Shown: positions 8,860 through 18,071 of the stretch, in pieces
Layout of the letters: the number at the start of each line of letters is the position of its first letter
How positions within the stretch are numbered: position 1 is the stretch's first letter
Assembly: GCF_020181595.1 (NCBI RefSeq)
Contig: NZ_CP084028.1
Coordinates: 3,959,951-4,023,950, forward strand
DNA: 64,000 bases
Direction of reading: 5' to 3'
From: [Mycobacterium] vasticus
GTDB taxonomy: Bacteria; Actinomycetota; Actinomycetes; Mycobacteriales; Mycobacteriaceae
Program-made: the position numbers and the translations under genes
The notes under the pieces: model-generated
What the model saw: only the letters and a program-made list of their open reading frames with translations
Databases searched by the model: none
Told to the model about the DNA's origin: nothing

Positions 8860-9398
8860 TGGGGTGGCCGACGGTGGTGACCCTGCTGGTGCTCACAGGC
8901 GTGGCGGTGCTGGCCGCCTGGTTGGCCTGGGCGTATCAGACCGCCAGCCGGCTCAACCGGCTGCACGTGCGCTGCGATCTGTCCTGGCATGCACTGGATG
9001 CGGCGCTGGCGCGCCGCGCGGTGGTGGCGCGGGCCGTCTCGATCGAGGCCCATGGCGACGCGGCGGCCGGCCGGCGTCTGGCGGGCCTGGCCGACGCCGC
9101 CGAGCGGGCGAAACGCGAGGATCGTGAGGTCGCCGAGAACGCGTTGTCAGCCCAGCTGGCGATGATCGGCCCTGATTCCCTGCCGGTGGCGCTGGTCGCC
9201 GAGATGGCCGACGCCGAAGCCCGGGTGCTGCTGGCCCGCCGGTTCCACAACGATGCGGTCCGCGACACCGTGGCACTGCGGGAGCGCCCGCTGGTGCGGG
9301 CATTGCACCTGGGCGGGACCGCGCCGATGCCACGGTATTTCGAGATCGTCGAGCGGGCCGTCATGCACGGGGGCGCCTCGCCTGCGGAGAGCGGGTAG
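8859..9398 (+). CDS. Membrane-anchored LemA-like protein (upstream half of a split gene)
   Basis: This 179-residue protein has one N-terminal membrane helix (residues ~5-25) and a cytoplasmic or periplasmic helical domain rich in Ala/Arg. The helices (LARRAVVARAVS..., AEMADAEARVLLARRFHNDAV) resemble the LemA fold, an inference from motif spacing only. It ends at a TAG (9396-9398) and the Nudix gene begins at the very next base in the same reading frame. The M. tuberculosis protein at this position (Rv2609c) is recalled as one ~351-residue protein joining both parts, so this is either a genuine gene fission or a nonsense mutation. It follows pimA with a TGATG overlap. Confidence 0.75.
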   Translation: MGWPTVVTLLVLTGVAVLAAWLAWAYQTASRLNRLHVRCDLSWHALDAALARRAVVARAVSIEAHGDAAAGRRLAGLADAAERAKREDREVAENALSAQLAMIGPDSLPVALVAEMADAEARVLLARRFHNDAVRDTVALRERPLVRALHLGGTAPMPRYFEIVERAVMHGGASPAESG

Positions 9399-9911
9399 AT
9401 GCCGCGCGTCTCGGCGCGGGTGGTGCTGCTCGATGAGGACGGGGCGGTGCTGCTGCTGCGGGGTCGCGATCCGGCGTCGCCCGACGAAGCCGAGAACCCC
9501 GCTCCGCGCTGGTGGTTCACCGTGGGCGGGCAGGTCGAGCCGGACGAGCCGCTGGCCGACGCGGCGGCCCGCGAACTGGCCGAGGAGACCGGCCTGCGCA
9601 TCGAACCGGGGGAGCTGATCGGTCCGATCTGGCGCCGCGACGCCGTCTTCGAGTTCAACGGCGAGCGGATCGACAGCCAGGAGTTCTTCTTCGTCCACCG
9701 CACCGGCCGGTTCGAGCCGTCCGGCGCGGACCGCACCGGGTTGGAACAGCGCTACCTGAACGGTCACCGCTGGTGTGATGCGCGTGAGATCGCCGAACTG
9801 GCCGCCGCGGGGGAGACGGTGTACCCGTTGCAGCTGGGTGAGCGGCTGACCGAGGCCGCGGCGCTGGCCGACACGACCGGTGTGACCCCGGGCATTCGCC
9901 GGATCTCCTGA
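9399..9911 (+). CDS. Nudix hydrolase (downstream half of a split gene)
   Basis: This 170-residue protein contains a perfect Nudix box GX5EX7REUXEEXGU, read as GQVEPDEPLADAAARELAEE followed by TGL (residues ~45-67). It is expected to hydrolyse a nucleoside diphosphate linked to another moiety; the substrate is unknown. The ATG at 9399 directly abuts the TAG of the LemA-like frame and is in phase with it. GGAG at 9386-9389 can serve as ribosome site, so it can be made as a separate protein. Genomic position in the PIM operon hints at a role in sugar-nucleotide or CoA turnover, but that is only context. Confidence 0.85.
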   Translation: MPRVSARVVLLDEDGAVLLLRGRDPASPDEAENPAPRWWFTVGGQVEPDEPLADAAARELAEETGLRIEPGELIGPIWRRDAVFEFNGERIDSQEFFFVHRTGRFEPSGADRTGLEQRYLNGHRWCDAREIAELAAAGETVYPLQLGERLTEAAALADTTGVTPGIRRIS

Positions 9912-9959
9912 CCGAAGGCAGGTGCTGCTCGCGCGCTGGGTTGCCGCTCGGGGGCGGCA

Positions 9960-9971
9960 TAAGATCCACCA
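9960..9971 (+). promoter_or_regulatory. -10 element placing a leaderless start for the alcohol dehydrogenase
   Basis: TAAGAT (9960-9965, matching TANNNT) ends 6 bases before the ATG at 9972, with no Shine-Dalgarno between. This is the geometry of a leaderless mycobacterial transcript. No convincing -35 is seen. Confidence 0.5.
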
Positions 9972-10985
9972 ATGCCATCCCACCGCGCCGTGCACGTCCA
10001 ATCCGCCGGGGCCGCACTGGCCCTCGTCGACGTCGACACCCCCGGCCCCGGGGCCGATCAGGTCCGCATCGCCGTTGCCGCCTGCGGTGTGTGCGGCACC
10101 GATCACGGCATCGTCAACGGCGGATTCCCCGGCCTGCGCTGGCCGTTGACCCCCGGACACGAGATCGCCGGGACCATCGCCGAACTCGGGCCCGGCGTGA
10201 CGGGGTGGGCGGTCGGCGACCGGGTCGCGGTGGGCTGGTTCGGCGGCCACTGCAACCATTGCATCCCCTGCCGAAAAGGCGATTTCATCCACTGCGCCAA
10301 CGGGCAGGTGCCCAGCTTGGCTTACCCGGGCGGCTACGCCGAGTCGGTCACCGTGCCGGCCAACGCGCTGGCGCGCATCCCCGATCAGCTGTCCTTCGCC
10401 GAAGCGGCCCCGATGGGCTGCGCCGGGGTGACCACCTTTCATGCGCTGCGCTCCACCCGGGCACTGCCCGGCGACCGGGTCGCGGTGCTGGGCCTCGGCG
10501 GACTGGGGCATCTGGGTGTGCAGTTCGCCGCCGCCATGGGTTTCGAGACCATCGCCATCGCCCGCGGCGCCGGCAAGGCCGAGGACGCCCGCGCGCTGGG
10601 AGCCCACCACTACGTCGACTCGACCGCCGGTGACGTCGCGACCGCCCTGCGTGACCTCGGCGGCGCATCGGTGGTGCTGGCCACCGCCGCCAATTCGCAG
10701 GCCATGGCCGACACGCTCGGCGGGCTGGCGCCACGTGGCGAGCTGGTGATCATCGGTGTGAGCGCCGAGCCGTTGCCGATCTCCCCGGTGCAGTTGATCG
10801 GGCCGGGACTCAGCGTGACCGGCCACCCGTCGGGGACCGCCCGCGACGTCGAGGAGACCATGGCCTTCGCGGTGCTGTCGGGGGTGCGGGCCCGCATCGA
10901 GGAGGTGCCGCTGGCCCAGGCCGCGCAGGCCTATGCCGCCATGGCGGAGGGCCGAGCGCGCTACCGCATGGTCTTGACCATGTGA
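9972..10985 (+). CDS. Zinc-dependent alcohol dehydrogenase (MDR family)
   Basis: This 337-residue medium-chain dehydrogenase binds two zinc ions. The catalytic zinc site includes Cys in ACGVCGTDHG and His in PGHEIAG. The structural zinc has the CNHCIPCRKGDFIHC cysteine cluster around residues 95-110. The Rossmann nucleotide-binding motif is VLGLGGLGHLG near residue 175, and the following residues (IARGAGK) do not clearly fix NAD or NADP preference. It probably oxidises an alcohol or reduces an aldehyde with an unknown substrate; some family members act on cinnamyl-type alcohols. It lies alone between the PIM operon and a convergent Coq4-like gene, with the leaderless-type -10 just upstream. 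Confidence 0.9.
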   Translation: MPSHRAVHVQSAGAALALVDVDTPGPGADQVRIAVAACGVCGTDHGIVNGGFPGLRWPLTPGHEIAGTIAELGPGVTGWAVGDRVAVGWFGGHCNHCIPCRKGDFIHCANGQVPSLAYPGGYAESVTVPANALARIPDQLSFAEAAPMGCAGVTTFHALRSTRALPGDRVAVLGLGGLGHLGVQFAAAMGFETIAIARGAGKAEDARALGAHHYVDSTAGDVATALRDLGGASVVLATAANSQAMADTLGGLAPRGELVIIGVSAEPLPISPVQLIGPGLSVTGHPSGTARDVEETMAFAVLSGVRARIEEVPLAQAAQAYAAMAEGRARYRMVLTM

Positions 10986-10997
10986 GCGACGTGTCCC

Positions 10998-11780
10998 TCA
11001 GGCGACGTCGGCGTCGTAGTCCCAGCGGGTCGGCGGCTTCATGCCCGGCGGCATCCAATCGATGAACAGGTGCCCGCCCGGATGCGCGCGCTGCGTCGGA
11101 GCCACCCCCAAGGACTCGCGCACCTCGGTGAGTGGTTTGTCCAGCAACTGCTCATAGGGCGCGGCCATCAGGTTGTCGGCGCGCTGCCCGCGGCGGACCG
11201 CCTCGCGGAAGTAGCGCAACTTGCGGGGCGGGGAGGCGGGGATGAGGGTCCCCAACAGCCCGAGCGACAGCGCCTTGAGTGCCCCGGAGGGCTCCATCTG
11301 ACCGCAGTGGAAGCCGAGGTTGCCGAACTCCCCGCCCATGTCCGGGCCGTAGCCGCCGAGGGTGTGGAACATGTCGTGCAGCGCGGTTCCACGTCGCATC
11401 ATGTAGAAGAAGTCGTCGTCCCAGCCGCGGCGCTCGGCGATCGGGCGGATCACCGTGTCCACGTCGAACACCCCGGCGTCTAGCCTGTTGGTGAGCAGGA
11501 ATGAGCGGTACGCGTGTCCCAGCGACCCGACCGGCAGTGAGGCCAGATAGTCGTCGTCGCCGAGCACCGCCAACAGGTCCGGTTTCTCGGCGAACAGTCG
11601 CCGGCCGTTGGGATGCGCCCGCAGCTGGTGGTAGCTGCGCGCCAGGATCGGGGCGGCCAGGCCGACGATCAGCTCGAAGGCGGATCCGCCGTTCTCACCC
11701 GGGTTGACCAGCAGCCGCCACGAGCCGAACACCCCCCGCCAGTCCCGCTGTTCGGGTACGCCGGTCGATGGTGCGGCCAT
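10998..11780 (-). CDS. Coq4-family protein
   Basis: This 260-residue protein carries the Coq4 zinc motif [17 protein letters not shown], i.e. HDxxH followed by 11 residues and Glu. In eukaryotes and proteobacteria Coq4 takes part in ubiquinone biosynthesis and in one species decarboxylates and hydroxylates the ring, whereas mycobacteria use menaquinone, so its role here is unclear. The start at 11780 is preferred because GGAAGG lies about 8 bases upstream; an in-frame GTG 12 codons earlier is less well supported. It is convergent with the alcohol dehydrogenase and divergent from pdxS across a 108-base spacer. Confidence 0.8.
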   Translation of the reverse strand: MAAPSTGVPEQRDWRGVFGSWRLLVNPGENGGSAFELIVGLAAPILARSYHQLRAHPNGRRLFAEKPDLLAVLGDDDYLASLPVGSLGHAYRSFLLTNRLDAGVFDVDTVIRPIAERRGWDDDFFYMMRRGTALHDMFHTLGGYGPDMGGEFGNLGFHCGQMEPSGALKALSLGLLGTLIPASPPRKLRYFREAVRRGQRADNLMAAPYEQLLDKPLTEVRESLGVAPTQRAHPGGHLFIDWMPPGMKPPTRWDYDADVA

Positions 11781-11888
11781 GGGATGATCCTTCCGCCGGG
11801 CAGTCACTGCAGTCAATATGCCGGAAAATCGGCTGGCGACCGCCCATTACACTGGACCGGTATTCCGTTCAGCAAGGAGAAGCATTCA

Positions 11889-12806
11889 GTGGACAGCGCG
11901 GCGCAGAACGGCTCGGCAGCCGGCGGACAGACCGGCACGGCACGGGTCAAGCGCGGCATGGCCGAGATGCTCAAGGGCGGCGTCATCATGGACGTGGTCA
12001 CCCCCGAGCAGGCCCGCATCGCCGAGGCAGCCGGTGCCGTCGCGGTGATGGCCCTGGAGCGGGTGCCCGCCGATATCCGGGCCCAGGGCGGGGTGTCGCG
12101 GATGAGTGACCCCGACATGATCGAGAGCATCATCGCCGCGGTCACCATCCCGGTGATGGCCAAGGTGCGCATCGGGCACTTCGTCGAGGCGCAGATCCTG
12201 CAGAGCCTCGGAGTGGACTACATCGACGAGTCCGAGGTGCTCACCCCCGCCGACTACGCGCACCACATCGACAAGTGGCGCTTCACCGTGCCGTTCGTGT
12301 GCGGGGCCACCAACCTCGGTGAGGCGCTGCGCCGGATCACCGAGGGCGCGGCCATGATCCGCTCCAAGGGTGAGGCCGGCACCGGTGACGTCTCCAACGC
12401 CACCACTCACATGCGCTCCATCGGCGGGGAGATCCGTCGGCTCACCTCGCTGTCGGAAGACGAATTGTTCGTCGCAGCAAAGGAACTGCAGGCCCCCTAC
12501 GAGTTGGTCGCCGAGGTCGCCCGGGCCGGCAAGCTGCCGGTGACGCTGTTCACCGCCGGCGGTATCGCCACCCCGGCCGACGCCGCGATGATGATGCAGC
12601 TCGGCGCCGAAGGCGTGTTCGTGGGCTCCGGGATCTTCAAGTCCGGCGACCCGGCGGCGCGTGCCGCCGCCATCGTCAAGGCCACCACCTTCTACGACGA
12701 CCCAGACGTGCTGGCCAAGGTGTCGCGCGGGCTGGGCGAGGCGATGGTGGGCATCAACGTCGAGGACATCGCGCAGCCGCACCGGCTTGCCGAGCGCGGC
12801 TGGTAA
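11889..12806 (+). CDS. pdxS: Pyridoxal 5'-phosphate synthase lyase subunit PdxS
   Basis: This 305-residue TIM-barrel synthase builds pyridoxal phosphate from ribose 5-phosphate, glyceraldehyde 3-phosphate and ammonia delivered by PdxT. The Schiff-base lysine is K92 in [10 protein letters not shown], and the phosphate-binding loop is [32 protein letters not shown] is the conserved N-terminal strand. The GTG at 11889 is chosen because AAGGAGA (11874-11880) lies 8 bases upstream and the length fits the family; longer upstream frames are unlikely. A TACACT (11848-11853) could be the -10. It begins the pdxS-tesB-pdxT cluster. Confidence 0.97.
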   Translation: MDSAAQNGSAAGGQTGTARVKRGMAEMLKGGVIMDVVTPEQARIAEAAGAVAVMALERVPADIRAQGGVSRMSDPDMIESIIAAVTIPVMAKVRIGHFVEAQILQSLGVDYIDESEVLTPADYAHHIDKWRFTVPFVCGATNLGEALRRITEGAAMIRSKGEAGTGDVSNATTHMRSIGGEIRRLTSLSEDELFVAAKELQAPYELVAEVARAGKLPVTLFTAGGIATPADAAMMMQLGAEGVFVGSGIFKSGDPAARAAAIVKATTFYDDPDVLAKVSRGLGEAMVGINVEDIAQPHRLAERGW

Positions 12807-12815
12807 TACTGCCGC

Positions 12816-13661
12816 ATGGCGATCGAACAGATCCTCGATCTCGAACAACTCGAGGTCAACATCTATCGCGGGAGCGTGTTCAGCCCGCTCTCGGCGGACA
12901 ACCAGCGCACCTTCGGCGGGCACGTCGCCGGTCAGGCGCTGGTCTCGGCGGTGCGCAGCGTGGATCCGCGGTTCCGGGTCCACTCGCTGCACGGATACTT
13001 CCTGCGACCCGGAGATGCCAAGGCGCCCACGGTGTTTCTGGTGGAGCGGGTTCGCGACGGTGGATCGTTCTGCACCCGGCGGGTCAACGCCGTCCAGCAC
13101 GGCGAGACCATCTTCAACATGTCAGCCTCCTTCCAGGCCGAGCAACAGGGCATCGAGCACCAGAACGTGATGCCCGATGCGCCCGACCCCAAAGACCTGC
13201 CCGACATCTCGGCGATGAAGGCCTTCGACGACGAGGGCTTCAAGGCCTTCGCCGAATGGGATCTGCGCCGGGTGCCGCGCCAGCAGCTGCCGCACATTCC
13301 GGGCAAGGTCGCCGAGCAGCAGGTCTGGTTCCGGCATCGCGACCGGCTGCCCGACGACCCGGTGCTGCACATCTGCGCGCTGGCCTACATGAGCGACCTG
13401 ACGCTGCTGGGCACCTCCTGGTCGGTCCATCCGGCCGAGCGCGACCACCTGCAGGTGGCGTCGCTGGATCATGCGATGTGGTTCATGCGCCCGTTCCGGG
13501 CCGACGAATGGCTGCTCTACGACCAGTCGTCGCCGTCGGCGTGCGCGGGACGCTCGTTGACGCAGGGCAAGATCTACAACCGGTCCGGGGACATGGTGGC
13601 CGCCGTCATGCAGGAAGGCCTGACCCGCTATCCGTCCGGATACGCACCGACCGGCCAGTGA
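12816..13661 (+). CDS. tesB: Acyl-CoA thioesterase II (TesB family)
   Basis: This 281-residue double-hotdog enzyme hydrolyses acyl-CoA. The first domain has [15 protein letters not shown] and [12 protein letters not shown]; the second has [10 protein letters not shown], where the catalytic Asp is expected, and [18 protein letters not shown]. The family pattern is complete to the C-terminus. It is placed between pdxS and pdxT: the pdxT GTG overlaps its stop by 4 bases, so it is cotranslated with the vitamin B6 genes. Why a thioesterase sits inside this operon is not evident; the arrangement is shared with M. tuberculosis (recalled as tesB2 between Rv2606c and Rv2604c). Confidence 0.95.
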   Translation: MAIEQILDLEQLEVNIYRGSVFSPLSADNQRTFGGHVAGQALVSAVRSVDPRFRVHSLHGYFLRPGDAKAPTVFLVERVRDGGSFCTRRVNAVQHGETIFNMSASFQAEQQGIEHQNVMPDAPDPKDLPDISAMKAFDDEGFKAFAEWDLRRVPRQQLPHIPGKVAEQQVWFRHRDRLPDDPVLHICALAYMSDLTLLGTSWSVHPAERDHLQVASLDHAMWFMRPFRADEWLLYDQSSPSACAGRSLTQGKIYNRSGDMVAAVMQEGLTRYPSGYAPTGQ

Positions 13662-14254
13662 GCGGCCCGCGCATCGGGGTGCTCGCGCTGCAGGGCGACG
13701 TCCGCGAACACCTGGTCGCGCTGACCGCTGCCGGCGCCGAACCGGTGCCGGTACGCCGCCGCACCGAGCTCGACGCGGTCGACGCGTTGTTGATCCCGGG
13801 TGGCGAGTCGACCACGATCAGCCACCTGCTGCGCGAGCTGGAGCTGGCCGATCCGCTGCGGGCCCGGCTGGCCGACGGTATGCCGGCCTACGGATCCTGC
13901 GCGGGAATGATCCTGCTGGCCACCGAGATCGTCGATGCCGGGGCGCCGGGCCGTGCAGCGATCCCGCTGTCTGGTATCGATATGACGGTGCGGCGCAACG
14001 CCTTCGGACGTCAGGTCGATTCCTTTGAAGGCGACGTGGACTTCGACGGACTGGACGGGCCGGTGCATGCGGTGTTCATCAGGGCGCCCTGGGTGGAACG
14101 GATCGGACCCGGCGTGCAGGTTTTGGCCGAGGCCGCCGGCCACCCGGTCGCGGTGCGTCAGGGCCGGGTGCTGGCCACCTCGTTTCACCCGGAGGTGACC
14201 GGTGATCGCCGCATCCACCGGCTCTTCGTCGACATCGTGGCCGGGCGCGCCTAG
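13658..14254 (+). CDS. pdxT: Pyridoxal 5'-phosphate synthase glutaminase subunit PdxT
   Basis: This 198-residue class I glutamine amidotransferase releases ammonia from glutamine for PdxS. The catalytic triad is visible as C81 in GSCAGMI and H177/E179 in SFHPEVTGD, and [13 protein letters not shown] is the conserved oxyanion-region motif. The GTG start at 13658 overlaps the tesB stop (GTGA). Its stop overlaps by 4 bases the stop of the convergent endoglycoceramidase-like gene, so no terminator can separate them. Confidence 0.96.
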   Translation: MSGPRIGVLALQGDVREHLVALTAAGAEPVPVRRRTELDAVDALLIPGGESTTISHLLRELELADPLRARLADGMPAYGSCAGMILLATEIVDAGAPGRAAIPLSGIDMTVRRNAFGRQVDSFEGDVDFDGLDGPVHAVFIRAPWVERIGPGVQVLAEAAGHPVAVRQGRVLATSFHPEVTGDRRIHRLFVDIVAGRA

Positions 14255-16257
14255 CTCGCAGGCTTCACCGTGACGCCGACGCTGCCGGCGTCCGAGGCGA
14301 TCACCAGCACCGGCGCGTTGGGTTGCGAGACCACATGCCCGCCGCTGACGCTGACCTGGTAGCCGTGGGGGTACTCGACCACCGGTGTCGAGATGGTGGT
14401 CTTCGAGCCGATGTCGAAGCTGCCCGTGCCGTCGGCGCGTTCGGTGGAGTAGCTGAACTGCAGTGTGCCGGTACTCGAGTCGAACGACCAGGAGTTGGGG
14501 GTGCCCGAAATCGCCTGCGGGTACGGCGCGGCGAGCGTGGCGAGCTTGCCGGCGTCGAGATTGTCGCCGCTGGGGGGCTGGCTGGGGTCGCCGACCAGCC
14601 AGCCGTGGCCGGCTCCGGTGGTGGTGATGTCGCCCTTGTCGGTGTATTCCCACTCGGTCCAGCCGATGCGGTTCTGGTCGGCGATCTTGAGTACATCACT
14701 GAGCTTTGAGTAGTCGTTGGTAGACCCGAACTCGGTCAGCAGCACCGGAATGTCATGCGAATTCCCGTATGCCACAGCATTGCTCGCGCTCTGGGCGCCG
14801 AGGCCGAATCCGGGCAGGAAATTGTCGGCATAGTCGTGGAACGACAACACGGTGTTCGGGTCGTCGACTGTGCCCAGGGTGAGTGGCAGGCCGTTGGTGG
14901 TGAGCAGGTCGGGTTCGAAGTACACCGGTGTGCTCGGGTCCACGGCCCGGATCGCGGTGTCCACCTGGTTGTAGAACGGGGTCAGCACCCCGGCGCCGAA
15001 GTGGGAACCCAACCCGTAGGTCCCGCCCCAGGGTTCGTTCATGATCTCGTAGCCGGCCACCGACGGATTGCCGTTGAAGTAGTTGGCGACGTACTCCCAC
15101 ATCTGCGCGTAGTGGTTCGCCAGACCGACCCCGTCGGAGGCATCGGCGTTGGACCACAACGCATCCCACGCGTAGTACTGCGCCGGGTTGAAGAAGTAGT
15201 CGAACGGGAAGCCCAGTGCCGGATTGGGCAGCCCACCGGTCTGCGTTGCCCACAGCGGGGCGCCCTCGCCGCCGAACACGCTGCTGTAACCGTCCTGGTG
15301 CATGTCGAGGATGACGCGAATACCGTGGCCGGCCAGCGTCTGCACGGTCTGGTTGATCGAATCCAGATAGGCCTGGTCGAAGACGCCGGGCTCGGGTTCC
15401 ACGCCGGCCCAGATCACACCCAGCCGAACCACGTTGAAGCCGCTGTCGGCCAGCAACTTCGCGTCGTCGTCGCCGAAGCCGATGGCTGACGGCTCATACG
15501 GCGCGATCTTGTACACCTCGTTGAGCCCGTGCAGGATGACGACCCGGCCATCGCTGTCGGTGATCCAGCCACCGGCGTTGGACAGCCCGTCGCTGGTGCC
15601 GACCGGCGGGCCGCTCGACAGCGTGCCGGCCTCGCCGACCGCACCGTGGCTGCCGTACAGGCCGCCGATGCCGCCGGCCCCGCCGAGCGCGGGCAGTCCG
15701 CCGGCGGGGTCGCCGTCACCGGCGTTGCCGCCGTCGCCGCCGATCCCGAACAGCCAGCCGCCGATTCCGCCGTCACCGCCGGCCATAGCCGTGCCGCCGT
15801 CACCGCCGTCACCGCCGTAGCCGAACAGGCTCAACGCCGCGCCGCCGTCACCGCCGGCGTGGTCGGTACCGGTGGCATCCCAACCGTCACCGCCGTCGCC
15901 GAACCACAGCCCACCGGCGCCGCCATTGGGGTCGGCGGCCGTCCCGTCGGCACCGTCACCGATCAGATACTGCCCGGCGAGCAGGTTGATGACGCCGTCC
16001 ACCTGCTGGCCCAGGTCGCTGTTGATCCAACCCTCGATGCCGGTGTGAATCGCCTCGACGAACGAGGTGCCGGTGTCGGTGGCCAGGCCGACATCGCCGG
16101 TACCGAACAGGTCGGCGATCCAGTCGCCGATGCCCAGATCGTCGGCGTGGGCGGCCGGGGGTGCGGCCAGCGACACCAGCCCGACCGCCAAGAACGCCCC
16201 GATCGTCGTCCCCGCACCGGCCGACCGGTTGTTGCGCAGCTTCCGTGCTCGGGACAT
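14251..16257 (-). CDS. Secreted PGRS-linked GH5 endoglycoceramidase-like hydrolase
   Basis: This 668-residue protein has a Sec-type signal (residues 1-38, cleavage after AHA). A short helical segment follows (~39-97), then a Gly/Asp-rich PGRS-like stretch (~98-225, repeats of GGDGG and GGAGG). The catalytic domain is of the glycoside hydrolase family 5 endoglycoceramidase type (~228-570) with acid/base E408 in [10 protein letters not shown] and nucleophile E509 in [15 protein letters not shown] and [12 protein letters not shown] are also typical of that subgroup. A C-terminal beta domain (~570-668) follows. Such enzymes cut the bond between oligosaccharide and ceramide or a related glycolipid. 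The ATG at 16257 has GGAGGT just upstream and a TACTAT -10 (16294-16289). Family assignment is firm; the natural substrate is not known. Confidence 0.88.
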   Translation of the reverse strand: MSRARKLRNNRSAGAGTTIGAFLAVGLVSLAAPPAAHADDLGIGDWIADLFGTGDVGLATDTGTSFVEAIHTGIEGWINSDLGQQVDGVINLLAGQYLIGDGADGTAADPNGGAGGLWFGDGGDGWDATGTDHAGGDGGAALSLFGYGGDGGDGGTAMAGGDGGIGGWLFGIGGDGGNAGDGDPAGGLPALGGAGGIGGLYGSHGAVGEAGTLSSGPPVGTSDGLSNAGGWITDSDGRVVILHGLNEVYKIAPYEPSAIGFGDDDAKLLADSGFNVVRLGVIWAGVEPEPGVFDQAYLDSINQTVQTLAGHGIRVILDMHQDGYSSVFGGEGAPLWATQTGGLPNPALGFPFDYFFNPAQYYAWDALWSNADASDGVGLANHYAQMWEYVANYFNGNPSVAGYEIMNEPWGGTYGLGSHFGAGVLTPFYNQVDTAIRAVDPSTPVYFEPDLLTTNGLPLTLGTVDDPNTVLSFHDYADNFLPGFGLGAQSASNAVAYGNSHDIPVLLTEFGSTNDYSKLSDVLKIADQNRIGWTEWEYTDKGDITTTGAGHGWLVGDPSQPPSGDNLDAGKLATLAAPYPQAISGTPNSWSFDSSTGTLQFSYSTERADGTGSFDIGSKTTISTPVVEYPHGYQVSVSGGHVVSQPNAPVLVIASDAGSVGVTVKPAS

Positions 16258-16394
16258 CGCCACCTCCGCGCCTGCTGTGACCCAGCTCATAGTAAGCAGC
16301 GCGGCGCGCACGTAGGGCGCACCATGCCGAAGTCCCTGAGTCGTGGCCGTAGACTCAACGGGCGAACTTTTCTCCAGTCACAGTGAGGTAGTGC

Positions 16395-17150
16395 ATGAGC
16401 GGCCATTCCAAGTGGGCGACCACGAAGCACAAGAAGGCCGTCATCGACGCCCGCCGGGGCAAGAACTTCGCCCGGTTGATCAAGAACATCGAGGTCGCGG
16501 CCCGGGTCGGCGGTGGCGACCCCTCTGGTAACCCGACGTTGTACGACGCCATTCAGAAGGCCAAGAAGAACTCGGTGCCCAACGACAACATCGAGCGGGC
16601 CCGCAAGCGCGGCGCCGGTGAGGAAGCCGGCGGGGCGGACTACCAGAACATCACCTACGAGGGCTACGGGCCCAACGGTGTGGCGGTGCTCATCGAGTGC
16701 CTGACCGACAACCGCAACCGCGCCGCCAGTGAGGTGCGCGTTGCGATGACCCGCAACGGTGGCCAGATGGCCGACCCGGGTTCGGTCGCCTACCTGTTCA
16801 GCCGCAAGGGCACCGTCACGCTGGACAAGAACGGGCTGACCGAGGACGACGTGCTGGTGGCGGTTCTCGACGCCGGCGCCGAAGACGTCAACGACCTGGG
16901 TGAGAGCTTCGAGGTCATCTCCGAACCGGGGGACCTGGTGGCGGTGCGCACCGCGCTGGTCGATGCCGGCATCGACTACGATTCGGCCGAGGCGAGCTTT
17001 CAGCCGTCGGTCAGCGTCCCGGTCGACGCCGAGGGGGCCCGCAAGGTGTTCAAGCTGGTCGAGGCCCTCGAAGACAGTGACGACGTGCAGAACGTGTGGA
17101 CCAACGTCGACCTGTCCGACGAGGTGCTGGCCGCCCTCGAAGCCGAGTAG
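16395..17150 (+). CDS. yebC: YebC/PmpR-type regulator, TACO1-like translation factor
   Basis: This 251-residue protein begins [20 protein letters not shown], the invariant YebC start, and continues through the family without breaks. Members are DNA-binding regulators or ribosome-associated factors that help with difficult proline stretches (recent literature for relatives). TAGACT (16350-16355) is a plausible -10 for its promoter, and GAGG upstream of the ATG is the ribosome site. In many actinobacteria it lies just ahead of ruvC; here a sulfotransferase gene is inserted between them. It is divergent from the hydrolase gene. Confidence 0.96.
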   Translation: MSGHSKWATTKHKKAVIDARRGKNFARLIKNIEVAARVGGGDPSGNPTLYDAIQKAKKNSVPNDNIERARKRGAGEEAGGADYQNITYEGYGPNGVAVLIECLTDNRNRAASEVRVAMTRNGGQMADPGSVAYLFSRKGTVTLDKNGLTEDDVLVAVLDAGAEDVNDLGESFEVISEPGDLVAVRTALVDAGIDYDSAEASFQPSVSVPVDAEGARKVFKLVEALEDSDDVQNVWTNVDLSDEVLAALEAE

Positions 17151-17156
17151 CCGACA

Positions 17157-17972
17157 GTGCCGGCGCGGGCGGTTCATTTCATCTCGGGGTTGCCCCGCTC
17201 GGGCTCGACGCTGCTGGCCGCGCTGCTGCGCCAGAATCCGCGCTGTCACGCCGGCATGTCGGGCCCGTTGGCGGGGCTGTTCGGCGCCCTGCTCGGTGAG
17301 ATGAGCGCCCGCAACGAGTTCTCGGTGTTCATCGACGACGCCAAGCGGGAGCGGGTCCTGCACGGGCTGTTCGACAGCTTCTATGCCGACAACACCGCCG
17401 AGGTCATCTTCGACACCAACCGGGCGTGGTGCGGTTGGATGCCCGCGGTTTCGCGACTGTTCCCGGACGCAAGGGTGATCGCCTGTGTGCGCGACGTGCA
17501 GTGGGTGGTCGACAGCATCGAGAGGCTGGTCCAGCGCAACGTCTTCACCCCGTCGTCGATCTTCGGCTTCAACCCGGGCGGCACCGTCTACACCCGTGCC
17601 AACGGAGTGGTGGGGCAGGACGGGCTGGTCGGCGCGCCCTACGACATGCTCAAGCAGGCCTGCTTCGGTGCGCAGCGCGACCGGCTGCTGGTGGTGCAGT
17701 ACGAGACCCTGACCACCGACCCGGAACGCACCATGCGGGCGGTCTATGACTTCATCGGCGAGCCGGCCTTCGAGCACACCTTCGACAACATCGACTACGA
17801 CGTCACCGAGTTCGACGAACGCGCCGGGACGCCGGGACTACACACCGTGCACAGGCAGGTCGGGGCCCGCTCGCGGGAGACGATTCTGCCGCCGGACCTG
17901 TTCAACCGCTTCGTCAACGACGCGTTCTGGCGCAATCCCGAAACCGTGCCCGAGGGCCTGAGGGTCATCTAG
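17157..17972 (+). CDS. Sulfotransferase-family protein
   Basis: This 271-residue protein has the 5'-phosphosulfate-binding loop FISGLPRSGSTLLAALL near the N-terminus and the 3'-phosphate-binding region VIACVRDVQWVVDSIERL around residues 103-120. Both are signatures of PAPS-dependent sulfotransferases. It would transfer sulfate to a hydroxyl of an unknown acceptor, possibly a glycolipid or protein Tyr-like site. The GTG start follows yebC by 6 bases, suggesting cotranscription. The M. tuberculosis locus has other genes here (recalled as a speE-containing block), so the gene marks a lineage-specific difference. Confidence 0.85.
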   Translation: MPARAVHFISGLPRSGSTLLAALLRQNPRCHAGMSGPLAGLFGALLGEMSARNEFSVFIDDAKRERVLHGLFDSFYADNTAEVIFDTNRAWCGWMPAVSRLFPDARVIACVRDVQWVVDSIERLVQRNVFTPSSIFGFNPGGTVYTRANGVVGQDGLVGAPYDMLKQACFGAQRDRLLVVQYETLTTDPERTMRAVYDFIGEPAFEHTFDNIDYDVTEFDERAGTPGLHTVHRQVGARSRETILPPDLFNRFVNDAFWRNPETVPEGLRVI

Positions 17973-18031
17973 TCCGGAACTGCCCGGGCGAGCGGCCGCG
18001 TGTCGTGCGTGCCGGTGTCAGCCCGACCCGC

Positions 18032-18053
18032 TACTGTTCGAACAGATGTTCAC
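18032..18053 (+). promoter_or_regulatory. LexA (SOS) box and promoter of ruvCAB
   Basis: TCGAAC AGAT GTTCAC (18038-18053) matches the mycobacterial SOS box TCGAAC-N4-GTTCGA except for the last two bases. TACTGT (18032-18037) just upstream fits a TANNNT -10, so LexA would cover the transcription start. The ruvC GTG follows 18 bases after the box. RuvC control by LexA is known in M. tuberculosis. Confidence 0.85.
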
Positions 18054-18071
18054 AACGGTAGGGAGCGCGCG

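Noticed and set aside
11613..11888. Extended upstream start of pdxS
   Set aside because: It overlaps the coq4-like gene, and GTG 11889 with AAGGAGA gives the family length.
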